Below the pieces are notes generated by a model that did no database searches, was not told the origin of the DNA, and was given only the letters and a program-made list of their open reading frames with translations. The translations under genes and the position numbers were made by a program. DNA of 64,000 bases from Mytilus californianus. Lineage: Eukaryota; Mollusca; Bivalvia; Mytilida; Mytilidae. How positions within the stretch are numbered: the stretch's first letter is position 1; each line of letters opens with the position of its first letter. Positions 53,674-63,101 of this stretch are shown here, piece by piece. The stretch lies in contig NW_026262668.1 in assembly GCF_021869535.1 (NCBI RefSeq), positions 136,077,635 to 136,141,634 on the forward strand, given 5' to 3'.

Positions 53674-53992
53674 TCATATCATCTTTTTTTTCATTTATTC
53701 CGTGTGTATGTGTGTAAACAACATAAAAGCCACCGTATTAGATTCAGACACATATTCTCATAGATCAGGTGAAAATATGTCGGGAGTGTCAGCTTCTGGG
53801 CGTTTACCAATCAACATTAAGATAAGAGAATGAATCAACATCTGTTAAAGAGACATGCAAAATATACTTTTCCTGGCCTTTGGTTTTTTTTCTGTCAGAT
53901 TTAACTATAAGCGAACAAAAAGGGTATTTTGTGTTTTCATAATGACAAAATTAAGATTTAAATGAGGTTTGATCTTATGTTTGATAAAAACA

Positions 53993-54208
53993 TTATATAC
54001 AGATAATGACATTGAAACATATATTGACTGCCTTTGTTGAATAACACGTCAGTAGGTCCGTTGTATAGATACAGGGGAAGGTCCTGCTGCTACTGCTACT
54101 GCTGCTGTTGTTGATGCTGCTGCTGCGCATGTTGTTTTTCATATGTCTTCGAACATCATGTGGCCAAGCATAAACGTTTCGACATAGGTTGCACTGAAAC
54201 ATCTTTAC
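53993..54208 (-). pseudogene. C2H2-like zinc-finger ORF of the element, degenerate
   Basis: A minus-strand frame that can start at ATG near 54208 begins 'MFQCNLCRNVYAWPHDVRRH', matching the first three ligands of a C2H2 finger (C-x2-C-x12-H). The expected final histidine is not found at the usual spacing, where the sequence reads MKNNMR. It continues with a serine run made by a GCT/AGC triplet repeat (54086-54130) and a short tail without domains. Single C2H2 fingers accompany the previous gene type in some invertebrate elements as I recall, and the two lie next to each other on the same strand here. It could also be a chance frame over a microsatellite. Confidence 0.4.
54086..54130. repeat. 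GCT/AGC trinucleotide microsatellite
   Basis: An interrupted (ctg)n-type run, 'ctgctgctactgctactgct' and onward, encoding mostly serine on the minus strand. Confidence 0.8.
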
Positions 54209-54373
54209 CTTTTCTGCATGTGTATACAATCTCCTCTTATAGGTTTCTTGCAAAAATGCAGCAAGCAAAACAGGTGGTCATCCTTCGGGCGACATACCTT
54301 GAGATTATCATCCCTCAAGACGAATTCGATTTGATACAATTCGTTTCTAGTTACTTTGAGGTAAACTGGTTTT

Positions 54374-54652
54374 TCATTTGTCCGCGATATCTTCGTTCAA
54401 AACCCCTGCCGATTGAAGTATCGACAGAGACATTTCCCGGGCGTACGTGTCGATCACAAAGTCCGAGCAAAAGAAGACCCGTCTCGTTGGTTTTGGAAAT
54501 TTCGGAACGAACGATAACTCTAGCAGTGCACATTCCCATTCTCCGTCCAATGTGTAGCTATTGTGAAGTTGAACCCTAAATGCGCCACCGTTGTTACTTT
54601 CAAAAAGCGAAATAGAATCCTCGCTCGATACGTAAAGGTAAAATTCGTCCAT
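54374..54652 (-). pseudogene. Element-borne protein remnant, frameshifted
   Basis: The frame starts with ATG at 54652 and encodes 92 residues with 'DEFYLYVSSEDSISLFESNN', then a short hydrophilic strand region and 'LDGEWECALLEL'. This pattern (aromatic start, S-x-x-S...F-x-x-N, then L-x-G-x-WE-x-AL) resembles a protein family I recall in invertebrate virus-like transposons; I cannot name its function. The frame stops at 54374, but a neighbouring frame shifted by one base continues the same kind of sequence to about 54240, with 'KVTRNELYQIEFVLRDD' and a 'LLHFC' end. A frameshift is therefore likely, or an intron I cannot resolve. A TATA-like 'ctataagagtg' lies about 45 bp before the ATG. Its place inside the inverted-repeat element supports a transposon origin. 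Confidence 0.5.
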
Positions 54653-54714
54653 CGTTTAGTTACAAGTTTTGCTTCAGGCACTCTTATAGACGTTAAATAA
54701 GGTGATCAGTTTTA

Positions 54715-54789
54715 TGTAGTGATTTTTTTTTCGATCTTTTTTCTTTGTTGAGAATTTTTTATTTTTGTTCTATTATTTTCGAATTTTTG

Positions 54790-54824
<35 letters not shown>

Positions 54825-54845
54825 TTTTTTATTTTTGAATTTTTG

Positions 54846-54888
<43 letters not shown>

Positions 54889-54990
54889 TTCAGAATTTTA
54901 GAATTTTAAAAATTTTTGAATTTTAAGAATTATAGAATTTTAGAATTTTAGAATTTGAATTTTTTTTAAATTGAATTTTCCAAATAGGGA
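54715..54990. repeat. T-rich low-complexity tract
   Basis: Long T runs alternating with 'gaattttt' occupy this stretch inside the Polinton-like element, upstream of its minus-strand gene. The lengths of the longest runs may be uncertain in the assembly. Confidence 0.85.
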
Positions 54991-55180
54991 GTCATACTTT
55001 TTTTTTAATGAACATACCTACAATGCCGACACGTCCTGGAGTGAATCATTTGACGTCAGGTAGACACTGCACAACCAAATAGGGTGATCAGGCTCCTACG
55101 TATCAGATGTGAGTCATCGGTCTCTCGATGACCAAATAGAGTCGGGCGTTCATGAGGAACAATTACTCATTCTTCGAATT

Positions 55181-55444
55181 GCATTCGTAAACCCTCTGAT
55201 CTGATTGGACGGTTGTGATGAGATCCTGCTCCCAAATGAGGCCACGTTTTCCTTAAATGGTATCTCGATGAACGATTCCAACGTCGACTCCTTCCAGTGA
55301 CGTCATTTCCGGTTATAACCTTATCTGGAGAGGGGAGGGGGAAAAAACCTAAAAGGGTAGAGGGGGCGGGGTCTGCCCAAAAATGGTTCAGCCACAACGC
55401 CACAGGTTTTTTTTGGGGGATATAAATGAATAGATACTACTACT
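55181..55444 (-). repeat. Right terminal inverted repeat of the Polinton-like element
   Basis: Reverse complement of the left arm over about 265 bp with moderate divergence, ending 'gatactactact' just before the gacgcc duplication. Confidence 0.85.
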
Positions 55445-55450
55445 GACGCC

Positions 55451-55492
55451 ACCTAAATTCAAACTTGATACGTTTTCGATTGTACTAAAGTT
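55451..55492. repeat. Older dispersed repeat, middle part
   Basis: 'acctaaattcaaacttgat' continues the host repeat broken at 53406 and runs to 'actaaagtta', where the next insertion starts. Confidence 0.7.
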
Positions 55493-55814
55493 AGGGAACG
55501 ACCATTTAACTTCAAGGGAGGAAAGGGGGGGGGGGGGGGGGGGGGGTTATGGTTTTTTCCTAAAAAAAATATTCTGATCCCCAATTTGATGAAAAAAAAT
55601 ATTGTGGTTAAGCAGATGACAAAAAAAAAATATTCTGAATCCAGATTTTCTCCATACCTTATAGTGTTAAATTTTGAAAAAAATAATTTGATTGATAGCG
55701 TCGAAAAACGAAAAAAAAAAAAAAAAAATTGCGCGAAAAAAAATTTCTGACTCAGACAAAAAAACATAAACCATAACCCCCTCCTCCCCCCTTGAAGTTA
55801 AATGGTTGATCCCT
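55493..55814. mobile_element. Small MITE with 26-bp inverted ends
   Basis: The left end 'agggaacgaccatttaac' followed by 'ttcaaggg' (55493-55518) is the near-perfect reverse complement of 55789-55814, with two mismatches. Flanks read 'aaagtta' and 'ttaggaacgg', compatible with a TTA target duplication, as PIF/Harbinger-type elements make. The interior is A/T homopolymer-rich with a 22-G run at 55525-55546 and has no transposase. The apparent open frame with a proline run across it is an artefact of homopolymers. Confidence 0.65.
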
Positions 55815-55900
55815 TTAGGAACGGAAACCAATTTCGGGACGTACGTACGAACGGACGGACAAGAGTAAAACTAAATTCCCCCTCTGCTAGCGGCAATGGC
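55815..55900. repeat. Older dispersed repeat, right part
   Basis: 'ggaacggaaaccaatttc' followed by 'gacgtacgtacgaacggacg' looks like the distal part of the same host repeat, so both the Polinton-like element and the MITE are nested in one older copy. Confidence 0.6.
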
Positions 55901-56535
55901 ATACACATATATTAGTTATGCGAAAATCTTTATATGCTCGGCTTTCAACTACAACTTATGTTCAGGTATAATATGGAATTCCAAATTTATTCCGGGTGTC
56001 ATATCTGCAGTAAAAAAATAGTTTACAAAAAAAAATTCACGAATTTAAAAAACCTCTATCTGTTCTAGGATTTGAACGATATTGATATGGGCATAATAAA
56101 ATGATATCCTAAATTGATTAGCGTCGTCCAATTTAAGATGAAAACTGAGGTTGTATTCAAATGAAATCACACATTTTTAGAATCATCTCCTTATGCTTTA
56201 CACATGAGTACGTGAAACTGTCTGCATCTGATTTTTCAAGAAGGAAAAATTTGTCACGGTTATATGATAGCAGAGTTAGTGTCAAATATGTATCTTCCAT
56301 GCCATGGAGCGTTGCGATAAAACTCAATGGGTCCAGTATTCATTAGATCTATTAAGTCTCTTGTTGACAATACACTACAGCATTGTATTAAAAAATGTGT
56401 ACAATTGCATTGTCATAGAAAATTCCACACATAACATAACTGGACAATAAATTTACTACATGTGATTGGATTTTATAGAAGAGACGGATGGACACTCGAT
56501 CTTATAATAGACATACAAACGGAACGAGTACGTAA
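55901..56535. other. Intergenic sequence without recognised feature
   Basis: AT-rich, no gene supported. A 61-codon frame at 56161-56346 has no recognisable domain. Confidence 0.45.
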
Positions 56536-56539
56536 AACA

Positions 56540-57590
56540 TGCTGCTAAGTTCTCTCAGTTGAATTAAATCTAGCATCAAGTAGAATACCATTATGCTTCA
56601 CACTATGACACACTGGAATTATATCTGTGTTTAGTTTTAAATTTCCATACGTTTCAGTTTTTTTAGAAAATATTAGGACTTGACTTTTACTTGGTGAAAA
56701 CTCAAACTTCCATTTTACACTAATTGTAACAAATGTCAATCATGCATTGCATTCCGGAAATGTTGGCGGGATAAGAGTAATGTCATTAGCTTGTACAGGA
56801 CACCCAAAATTTAAATCTAGCATAACAGCTCCTTTCCCTGACGTAGAGAGTATGTCAATAAGATCGTTAATATAAACCAGATAAAGTTTTGCTGATAAAG
56901 CACTGTCTTGTCGAACGCCCCTCTCAAGACTGAAAAATCTACAGACAACTTTATTACACCTCACACAACTTTAACGATCACTATACATATGATCTAGCAA
57001 TCTCCACAAATTTCCATGAATTCCATGGTCATTGATCTAATGTTTCAGTCCAATGTGGTCAACAGTATCAAACGCCCTCTTGCTGTCAAGAATTGTCACT
57101 TGTATAGAACTATTTCTTTCCTTGTAGTGATGTACGGTTTCTTGTAGATTAACGAGGCGTAGATAGTACTAAGGCACTTCTGATTTGCCATAACCATTTG
57201 TTGATTGTACAGGAAATGTATCAGTCGTTCATTGAGTCTATTATCCAGCAATTTTTCGAACTCTTTTGATATGCAATGCATAAGGGATATAACACGGAAG
57301 GATTCGATATCAGACTTTAATTTTTTTCCACCTTTAGATAACGGAATGACTACACTTGTGTTCAAAGCAACATGTGTTATACATTGATCAAAGATTAAAT
57401 TAAATAGGTTGCACAAATGTTTCAATAATAATTTTCCGCAGTATTTAAGATGCTCATAGAATATTCCATCAAGCCAACTCACTTTCCTAAGGAGCCCCGA
57501 TAGGGACATGCAAAGAAAAAAATATATATTGTGCGCTTTCCCATTTAGCAAGTTGATCACAAGTTTCGATAATTCTTCAAAATACATTGG
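56540..57590 (-). pseudogene. Degraded LINE (non-LTR) reverse transcriptase
   Basis: Reverse transcriptase landmarks appear in the right order on the minus strand, scattered over three frames. Near 57490 is 'LDGIFYEHLKYCG', followed by 'VVIPLSKGGKKLKSDIESFR' and an 'EKLLDNRLNERL' end of the fingers region (57587-57096). At 57100-57050 is 'ILDSKRAFDTVDH', motif A with its aspartate. Near 56915 is 'GVRQDSALSAKLYLVYINDL', motif B. Near 56790 the catalytic YADD box is replaced by QAND. At 56720-56660 is 'FEFSPSKSQVLIFS', then 'HNGILLD'. Stops and shifts separate these pieces, and the catalytic box is lost, so it is inactive. Endonuclease and 5' parts are absent. I cannot assign the clade. Confidence 0.8.
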
Positions 57591-58076
57591 TATAATCTTT
57601 CCTTATGACATCGATTGCGACAGACACTGTTTATTCACAGATTGTATTTAAGTGCATTTACGATCCAACAGATCTTACAAGATCCGATCGCAATACTTGA
57701 CCATCGCTGCTTGGTTGTTTTTTTCACGATAATTTTTCTCGATATACCAAATGACAGCCGTGTTCATATACAGTAACACTTATCACTGGACTATTCAAAT
57801 ATTCTCAGTATACGATTAAAAATGTACAATACCTATGTCATGGCTTGTGCGCTATCGGGAATGCATTTACATCCGAGAGAATATAACTACTCAATGTGTG
57901 CAGATAATCTGAAGTGTACAAAATGAAAAAAAGAGATAATAGTTGGAATTTTGGACAATCGTACGAAAATGAATATATACATTGCTAACATAAGCTTTTA
58001 CGTTGTAAAAAGATTCCTTACTATATACCCTATATATACCACAAACTGTGGTTTCAACCTTAATATAAGAAACTGT
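57591..58076. other. Region downstream of the CNBD2-like gene, probable 3' UTR/flank
   Basis: No second gene is seen. On the minus strand an AATAAA hexamer lies at 57635-57630, about 440 bases after the stop codon of the upstream gene, and is the nearest polyadenylation signal I found. Confidence 0.4.
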
Positions 58077-58905
58077 TTAGTGTTTCGATAATGTTTTTTT
58101 ATTCCAACTTAAAGAGAGTCTTTTAATAACATTTTCAGTTCTTATTCCTTCTCTGACACTTTTTACTATAGAATCTTTTAATCTTTTATTGATTGCACTG
58201 TAATCTTTACCGTGGTCCTCTGGTTCTTCTGTCTGCCATTTTTTGTTTAATTGTGTCATGTTTCCTTGGTAACAGGTTCTTTTAGCTATCCGTTTTCTCA
58301 TTATTTCTTTAAAATATACCGTACCAGGAACCAAAGGTTTCAGAAATGGACCTTTATCCTTCAAAAAACTCTTTGTGAGAAAATTTTCGTCCAGCTCCTC
58401 AACTGTATGATGGTGATCTTCTTTGGTTATTTTGTTCTTCTCAGAAGGATCATTTACAATTGTCAGCTGATGTTTTGGAACATGAATTCTAAGTTGTCGT
58501 AAACGATAGAGAAGTCTGGGAAATATGGGAACCTTCTGACCTTGCGTAGACGACATCCTTCCTGTCAATTTCGTTTCCGACAGAAATTTCATTAATTTAA
58601 GTGTCCGTGGTACTCTCCGTTTTGATAGAAATCTAGATATGTCTTGTTCTAGAAGTAAGAAGGCTTCACATCCTTCAGACATAGCTGTAACTGTGAAAAT
58701 ATCAGCTTTTAAATTCAGTAATAATTCTAGATCACCGAATATTTCCCCTGCCGAAACAATGCATATATCCACAACTTTCTGAAATTCTCTCTTCTCTGCA
58801 GCAGTATATCCTTCTAGTCGTCGTACATATGTTTGTTCGTCCATATGACTGCCCTGAGTGTCCCCTCTACTCACCATGGTATCAACTTTCTTAGGAATGT
58901 GTATC
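58077..58905 (-). CDS. CNBD2-like protein, terminal exon (second cyclic-nucleotide-binding fold and C-terminal tail)
   Basis: The last exon encodes 275 residues and ends with TAA at 58077. The acceptor 'ttgttttag' just before 58905 leaves one base that completes the codon split at the donor of the 60885-60704 exon, so the phases fit. Residues about 45-80 read 'ICIVSAGEIFGDLELLLNLK', the phosphate-binding cassette of a cyclic-nucleotide-binding domain, then 'TVTAMSEGCEAFLLLEQD', the usual beta strand and start of the C helix. The cassette reads FGDLE where the family reads FGE-x-A, and the arginine that binds the cyclic phosphate is not found at its place, so ligand binding is doubtful. The rest is a basic, helical-looking tail. 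An upstream in-frame methionine (59027) lies in intron sequence and is not the start. CNBD2 is the best family guess. Confidence 0.75.
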
Positions 58906-59089
58906 CTAAAACAACCATACATTAACATTATGTATATGTGACTACTAGTAATGGAAGAGGCATTTATATAAAGTGACGATGCAACTATAACATTGTTAAA
59001 ATTCAATAGTTTATGGAACTCGGACATTTAATGTAAAGATTTGCATATATATTAGTAAGTTATGTAATGAAAAAAAAAGTTTCAACTAA

Positions 59090-59480
59090 GGAAAGTCCAT
59101 CGAATACTACAAGTAATGTGTGGTAATGAAATAGCTTACTTAATAATTTACCAAGTATACATCGATTCTTTTCTTATAAATCGCCAATACAGACGAGGGT
59201 ATATATAGTGAACGATTTCAATATAGAAATACCGTAAGAAGAGGCACAAGGATCATAAACATCCAAAAAAGGAAATCTAACAATAGGAAACGTAAGATAA
59301 AAAACTGTAATTCCGGATAACAATATATATATAGAAACAAGTATGCGATTAAAGATGCCCATTTGTTGCCAATTGGAATAACTATAACATATCGATAAGC
59401 TTCACTACGAAACGTTCTTTATATATAGATGTTGTCAAAAGAAATTTATCAGCTATAATCATCTCATCACAGTTCAAGTA
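59090..59480 (-). mobile_element. Penelope-like fragment in intron
   Basis: On the minus strand 59300-59200 gives 'FPIVRFPFLDVYDPCASSYG', parallel to 'VNFPSLDGDVPLAPSYGVYI' in the 62399-62960 copy. 'tgtggtaatgaaatagctta' near 59117 matches the corresponding position of the other copies. The frame is decayed. Confidence 0.65.
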
Positions 59481-59494
59481 AGTGAATCTATATA

Positions 59495-59620
59495 AAACTA
59501 AGGAGATTGATTTGATTGCCAGTGAGAACTATGACAGACAGCAACCAACGACAGCTACTAAATTACAGGCTCCTGACTGTTGCGAGATTAAAATGATTTT
59601 GAGCGCTCAACTCTAGCATA
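59495..59620 (+). repeat. Dispersed mussel-type repeat fragment
   Basis: 'aaggagattgatttgattgc' followed by 'actatgacagacagcaacca' and 'aaattacaggctcctga' matches the start and middle of the 51865-52415 copy, with the intervening part deleted. Confidence 0.6.
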
Positions 59621-60703
59621 GTTACCTTTTTAATTACAGAAGGACGCTTTATATATGAGATGCACTAAATGAATCAGATTTTTTTAAGACATGTTAAATT
59701 TTAAAAAATCTATAACTTATTCCAAATATGTATCCAGTATACCGCTATATATTTACTTTATTATTTCCAGCAACTCTTTATTCATATCCTTTCCTTCAAA
59801 TACGTGTTCAAATTGCCGTATGTGGTTCCTTGGTTGGGCCGACAATCTAGCGCGGCCTCTGGTAAAAAAACAAAACAAAAGTAAGACACATTGTTAACCT
59901 TATTTGAAATTGTGAGCATGTGGTTTTTGTATTACACCAATTGCATGGATTTCGATTTCGTTTTAAAACTTTAACACATGATTTCATTCAAGTATCTTAT
60001 ATAAATTTACGTTTTAAACACTATTTTTACGGTAATATATAGTCTCTATCAAATTTAAACACGAATAATCATTTTGTTTACACTCGAGTGATTTAGAAAT
60101 ATATTTTTATGTCGTAGGGTTGCTGTCTCGTTGTCGCATAATAACAGGCGAATTATTTACCCCATCTCCAAATGTTAGGTCACAGAAGCATAGAAAAGCC
60201 GCATCATTCGAGGTATTTCTTAGTTGTAATTATGCGTGTATCGGATGAAATATGCCAGGGAGTCAAGCTGAAGATTCACTTATACTATAGTTCTACCATA
60301 TCCCGGCTTTGTTCATCAAATGACCTTCTGCAGCAAGTCATATGTACCTTTATGCTAAGTATTGTGACTTATAACCAATATTTTAAATTTCCTCCCCAGT
60401 GGAGCAACACTCATTTTCCAGTGGCAGTCCAAATTTTTCGCCCTTTATCGTGGTCGATCCATCTTGCAGAACCCATCTATTGTATAAATTGTTAATTTTG
60501 TCTCGTTCAGAATATGCATGAATTATTTGACTCTGGACGTTAAGCAAGCAACAATCAATCAATCATCCAATGTTATACATCGATTACACTTGATCAAATT
60601 CACATACGGGATATTATTCAACATATACTGTTACGCCACGAGACAATGTAACATGAAAATTATGATATACATACAGCTGACCAGAGGTCATTTTTCTTCT
60701 TAC

Positions 60704-60885
60704 TTTGTAATGAAAAACAGACCAGAAAACGGCTCTCCTTGAATCATAATTTTCTGATTGTGTTTGTATGTCTTCTTTTTTAAAGCCAACCTTAGGTTGT
60801 TCTGCTGTTCTTCAGTCCATGTGGAGAAGAAAGGATGTGTTTTGATAAATATTTCTTTCGTATCTGAATCCTTTTCCATCTGGCT
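60704..60885 (-). CDS. CNBD2-like protein, internal exon (start of second cyclic-nucleotide-binding fold)
   Basis: A 182-bp exon between an acceptor 'taccccaacag' and a donor GTAAGA. It starts in phase 0, as does the end of the preceding exon at 62989, and ends after two bases of a codon. It encodes about 60 residues: a linker 'SQMEKDSDTKEIFIKTHPFF', a helix ending in 'LKKKTYKHNQKIMIQGEPFS' and 'GLFFITK'. The last pieces are the classic beta1-beta3 pattern of a cyclic-nucleotide-binding domain (Q-K-x-I-x-x-x-G-E-P-x-x-G-L-F-F-I), completed by the 58905-58077 exon. An ORF extension to 60924 upstream would be intronic and would start with TTG. Confidence 0.78.
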
Positions 60886-62202
60886 CTGTTGGGGTATAAA
60901 TGAAGCATTACTCGTTTTTGTCAACAGTTTGCAATCGCTATTTTATTGATTAGTTTAATTTTCATTATCATTACTGTACTAAATACTCAAAACAGCTATG
61001 AAGTCATTCAGATTTTTCTTGACAATATGAATAAAAGAGTTGAGACTTGAAGTTCAACAAAAGACAGACGTCTGTACAATATTATCGATAATACGTTATA
61101 GATTTGTAATAAATGTAAACAACGTGCATACAGGACTTAGTTTAGTATATATACATGCATTGGTTCAATAATTTCAATAACATTATAATTACAAGATACT
61201 CGTTTCATATGACTTTAAGACTATTCTGCCATCTTGGATCGCAAATGACCTCATTATGATAGTCCTAGATTTTTACTGAAACTGAAATTAGCCAAATTTG
61301 AATCAGAAACGTATTCTTTTTGCATGACTTTTATCTTTAAATGCAGAAAGTGATAAGATAAATCATTTTATCACAATAGTAATAACTGCTTTATGCATAC
61401 AGATTTATTGTCTTATTAAATGATAAGAAACCTTGCTTTATCAATCATGTCAATGGAGCTAACCCCGCTGATTTGAAATAATGTAATGTAAATTTATCTA
61501 TTTTGTTATATTCTAAGAATAACCAGTAAAGTGATTCCATTTTCCTGAAAGTATTTTACCAGAGCTATCTTCACATTCTTTTTAAAAAGTTTTATCCGTA
61601 GTTTCTTCCTATTTATGTGATTGTGCTTTCCTATGTATATTCCTTCTAAAATACGAAACTTTTACACAACTTGTAGCTTTTAAACAAGCTTGGAAACCAA
61701 AACAGTTGAACATATTCAAATTGTACGATCAAAACTACATATTGACCAAAAGTATGTAGTAAAAATGAACGCACTGAATGTGTTACTCCTGTTTTTGTAA
61801 TATCTGTATACTTCTTAGTCCAAACAACGAGACAACATTATTAGCTGTTTTGTTAGCTGGAACATCAGCACCATCCAGGAATGTTCACTTTTTTCAGTTT
61901 TGCTATCGTTGTAGCAGAAATATTTTGATTAAAGTTACTTTTGAAATGTTTAATACGATAATCAATAGGGCGCATGCATTTTAAAGGATAAGATATATGT
62001 GTTTTAGCGTCCTCTCTTCTCTACAAATATTAGCAATACATTAATTTACAACATACGTCCTGATTTGACCATCTTATTTAATAATATCGATCAGACTTTT
62101 ACAGCTTACATTAAAACTTTCTTTTGTAAAATTTAAAATCAAAGTTTGTATGGTGTATAGTCAACACCGTTGAATCTTATAATGAAGTTATATCATATGA
62201 AA

Positions 62203-62395
62203 GAGAAGGAGAGTAGTACAATATGTCAATGAATTAGCAACCTAAAATAACAATTAAACAAAAGAGACTTTAGAGGTGAACACAGCAATCAATGATGACA
62301 AGTATGAAACACATGTAAAGCAGCACTCTAAATCGTCCCGAGTTAAGTTGTTTATGACACTACCAAAGAGAGCTGTCATTCAGTTTTAACCCAGC
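62203..62395 (+). repeat. Possible decayed dispersed-repeat fragment
   Basis: 'gagagtagtacaatatgtca' followed by 'atgaattagcaac' resembles the start of the 'gagatgtggtatgattgcca' family. It sits on the same side of the Penelope-like copy as the repeat at 50058-50545. The resemblance is weak. Confidence 0.3.
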
Positions 62396-62398
62396 ATT

Positions 62399-62960
62399 CA
62401 TAACAAAATCAATATTTATACCAACAAAACAATATTCAAAGATCTTATTACAGTGTTGAATTGGTAACCTTTTAGAGTGAGTTTATTTACAGGATTGATA
62501 AGTTTACCTGGATTGTATCTAAATTTCCGGGCTCGGTAAACATCATTACCGTAAAAATTAGAATGTGCTATTCTACAGTTACAGCCAAACTTCCAAACCA
62601 AATCTTTGTATATGTGGAAGAATTTAGTACAGGTTTTAAGTAATTTGTGGTAACGAAATACCTGACTGAATAATTTACCAGTAATACATAGATTACGCTC
62701 ATTAAAATCAAAAACGTCACTACAGACACGTGCATAGCGAACGAGTTGGGATATGTAAACACCGTATGACGGTGCCAAAGGAACATCACCGTCCAAAGAA
62801 GGAAAATTAACAAAAGGGAAAGAAAAATCATCCATTTTGTAGTAATTTTTTGTGTAGAGTTTCTCGTGTAAAACTGAAATATCTAAATCTAGGAAAAGAC
62901 AGTTATTGCTGTTAACATGTGATTTATTTAAAGCAAGTTCCTTTGGGTAAATTTCGGTAG
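62399..62960 (-). mobile_element. Penelope-like retroelement fragment in intron
   Basis: On the minus strand a frame from 62835 encodes 'DFSFPFVNFPSLDGDVPLAP', 'SYGVYISQLVRYARVC', 'DFNERNLCITGKLFSQVFRY' and 'HKLLKTCTKFFHIYKDL', the region downstream of the reverse transcriptase core in Penelope-like elements. The part from 62835 to 62960 corresponds to 51046-51130 of the other copy. 'aattggtaaccttttagag' at 62459 matches 50619. This copy is less broken than that at 50558-51420 but lacks the catalytic core. Confidence 0.75.
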
Positions 62961-62988
62961 ACGTATATAGTTTGCTTTTCTCTCATAC

Positions 62989-63101
62989 CTGCATAGTTCT
63001 CTCATAAAGATTTTTGGAGATAACCATTAAATCTGTATCAGCATCTGTTATCATATGAACATTTTCTAATCTGTAACTTTCTTCTACAACATTGCCAGGA
63101 C
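62989..63101 (-). CDS. CNBD2-like protein, internal exon (end of first cyclic-nucleotide-binding fold)
   Basis: A 113-bp exon with strong borders: acceptor 'attaatgttttag' before 63101 and donor ATGCAG|GTATGA after 62989. It completes a codon split after one base in the previous exon and ends on a codon boundary, both matching its neighbours. It encodes 37 residues, beginning 'PGNVVEESYRLENVHMITDA' and continuing to 'DLMVISKNLYERTMQ'. This has the shape of the second half of a cyclic-nucleotide-binding domain (turn, strand, acidic turn, strand 'DLMVIS', start of a C helix). The phosphate-binding cassette is degenerate: neither FGE nor the cassette arginine is present. Confidence 0.75.

Larger units (their letters stand above)
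53407..55444. mobile_element. Short Maverick/Polinton-like element (non-autonomous, 2.0 kb)
   Basis: The element is bounded by long inverted repeats (53407-53673 and 55181-55444). The left end reads agttgtagtatct inward and the right end reads agtagtagtatct inward. Both sides are flanked by the direct 6-bp duplication gacgcc (53401-53406, 55445-55450). Long terminal inverted repeats, AG termini and a 6-bp target duplication are the known hallmarks of Maverick/Polinton elements. Full elements are usually 15-20 kb and encode a family B DNA polymerase and an integrase. Neither is here, so this is an internally deleted or miniature form that would depend on other copies. It keeps remnants of two small minus-strand genes. 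The alternative is another TIR DNA transposon class with 6-bp duplications. Confidence 0.7.
58906..60703 (-). other. Intron of the CNBD2-like gene
   Basis: Begins with GTAAGA (minus strand, from 60703) and ends with TAG at 58906. It contains a Penelope-like fragment and a dispersed-repeat fragment. Other open frames in it (59691, 60172 and 60518 on the plus strand) have no recognisable domain. Confidence 0.65.
60886..62988 (-). other. Large intron of the CNBD2-like gene
   Basis: Donor GTATGA at 62988, acceptor CAG at 60886. It contains the Penelope-like copy at 62399-62960. Its remainder (60886-62200) is AT-rich and shows no supported feature. A plus-strand frame at 61778-61984 has no recognisable domain. 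Confidence 0.6.

Noticed and set aside
54160..54579. 139-codon plus-strand ORF in the Polinton-like element
   Set aside because: It is antisense to the minus-strand remnant, which has the family-like conserved pattern; the plus frame has none.
55459..55767. 102-codon minus-strand ORF with a proline run
   Set aside because: It is generated by poly-A/T and poly-G tracts of a MITE.
58906..59027. Start of the cyclic-nucleotide-binding protein at the in-frame ATG 59027
   Set aside because: The first 41 residues come from intron sequence; a good acceptor at 58906-58907 joins in phase to the upstream exon with the missing half of the domain. The extra 'GCFRIHIP' reading fits the domain pattern tolerably, so RNA evidence would settle it.
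61778..61984. 68-codon plus-strand ORF rich in Cys and Asn
   Set aside because: No recognisable domain or splice context; length is within chance expectation.
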